Positions 63,959 through 64,000 of a stretch of DNA of 64,000 nucleotides are shown here, piece after piece (positions within the stretch are counted from its first letter, which is position 1; the number at the start of each line of letters is the position of its first letter). A program made the translations under genes and the position numbers. The stretch lies in contig CP136066.1 of NCBI GenBank assembly GCA_032622095.1, forward strand, positions 198,392,816 to 198,456,815. Reading direction: 5' to 3'. The notes under the pieces were generated by a model that was not told where the DNA came from, did no database searches, and saw nothing but the letters and a program-made list of their open reading frames with translations. The DNA is from Siphonodentalium dalli (Eukaryota; Mollusca; Scaphopoda; Gadilida; Siphonodentaliidae).

Positions 63959-64000
63959 AACCCTTTCAGTGCCAAGTCCGATTTTTGTATCAACCCATAT
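63959..64000. mobile_element. Possible TTAA-type MITE end at window edge
   Basis: TTAACCCTTTCAGTGCCAAG resembles the TTAACCC starts of the piggyBac-like MITEs. The other end lies outside the window. Confidence 0.35.

Overview
This window looks like a repeat-dominated piece of a eukaryotic nuclear genome, most likely a marine invertebrate and plausibly a mollusc. The reasons are AT-rich sequence, no dense long ORFs, splice signals, tRNA-derived SINEs with an AAACCCC-type 3' end, APE-type non-LTR retrotransposon fragments, hAT, piggyBac-like and mariner-like elements, Helitron-like elements and many microsatellites and minisatellites. The lineage is an inference from repeat style, not a sequence match. 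I found no complete host gene, rRNA or canonical tRNA gene.

Layout. 0-6 kb: a TIR element with internal repeats (1.03-1.49 kb), a small Helitron-like copy (2.0-2.28 kb), a hAT element with a perfect 8-bp target duplication carrying a two-exon gene for a TTF-type zinc-finger protein (2.49-4.22 kb), foldbacks and a LINE C-terminal scrap. 6-9 kb: non-coding, with a tandem array of roughly 0.3-0.4 kb units. 9.5-14.8 kb: a nearly identical 1.92 kb segment present twice, each copy carrying a 645-bp TIR element; a candidate NRF1-type promoter with a first exon lies between them. 14.9-17.7 kb: a non-autonomous hAT relative and a dispersed repeat (second copy at 22.7-24.1 kb) whose two MITE insertions are confirmed by empty sites in the second copy. 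18.1-22.1 kb: a CR1-like remnant, then a long decayed LINE (endonuclease, reverse transcriptase, C-terminal zinc knuckle) with four frameshifts and a stop. 24-43 kb: foldbacks, MITEs, minisatellites, LINE scraps (27.3 and 36.5 kb), a broken minus-strand coding remnant (28.7-29.2 kb) and a SINE (39.9 kb). 43-47.5 kb: a repeat family in which a 22-bp motif has expanded to about 2.1 kb and reads as the same 22-residue peptide in all three forward frames. 47.5-56 kb: foldbacks, another TTAA-type MITE and a second SINE. 58.2-59.0 kb: two Helitron-like copies head to tail, followed by repeats carrying nuclear-receptor-type sites. 61-64 kb: a TIR element interrupted by another element, a deleted hAT that joins its 5' terminus directly to the transposase dimerisation segment, and a duplicated terminal unit.

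The elements interact chiefly by nesting. A palindrome core of about 67 bp occurs inside TTAA-type MITEs and inside a different TIR family; the hAT at 2.5 kb sits in an older foldback; the deleted hAT sits in a tandem unit. Several repeats carry consensus transcription-factor sites (CRE, NRF1, DR1/ERR).
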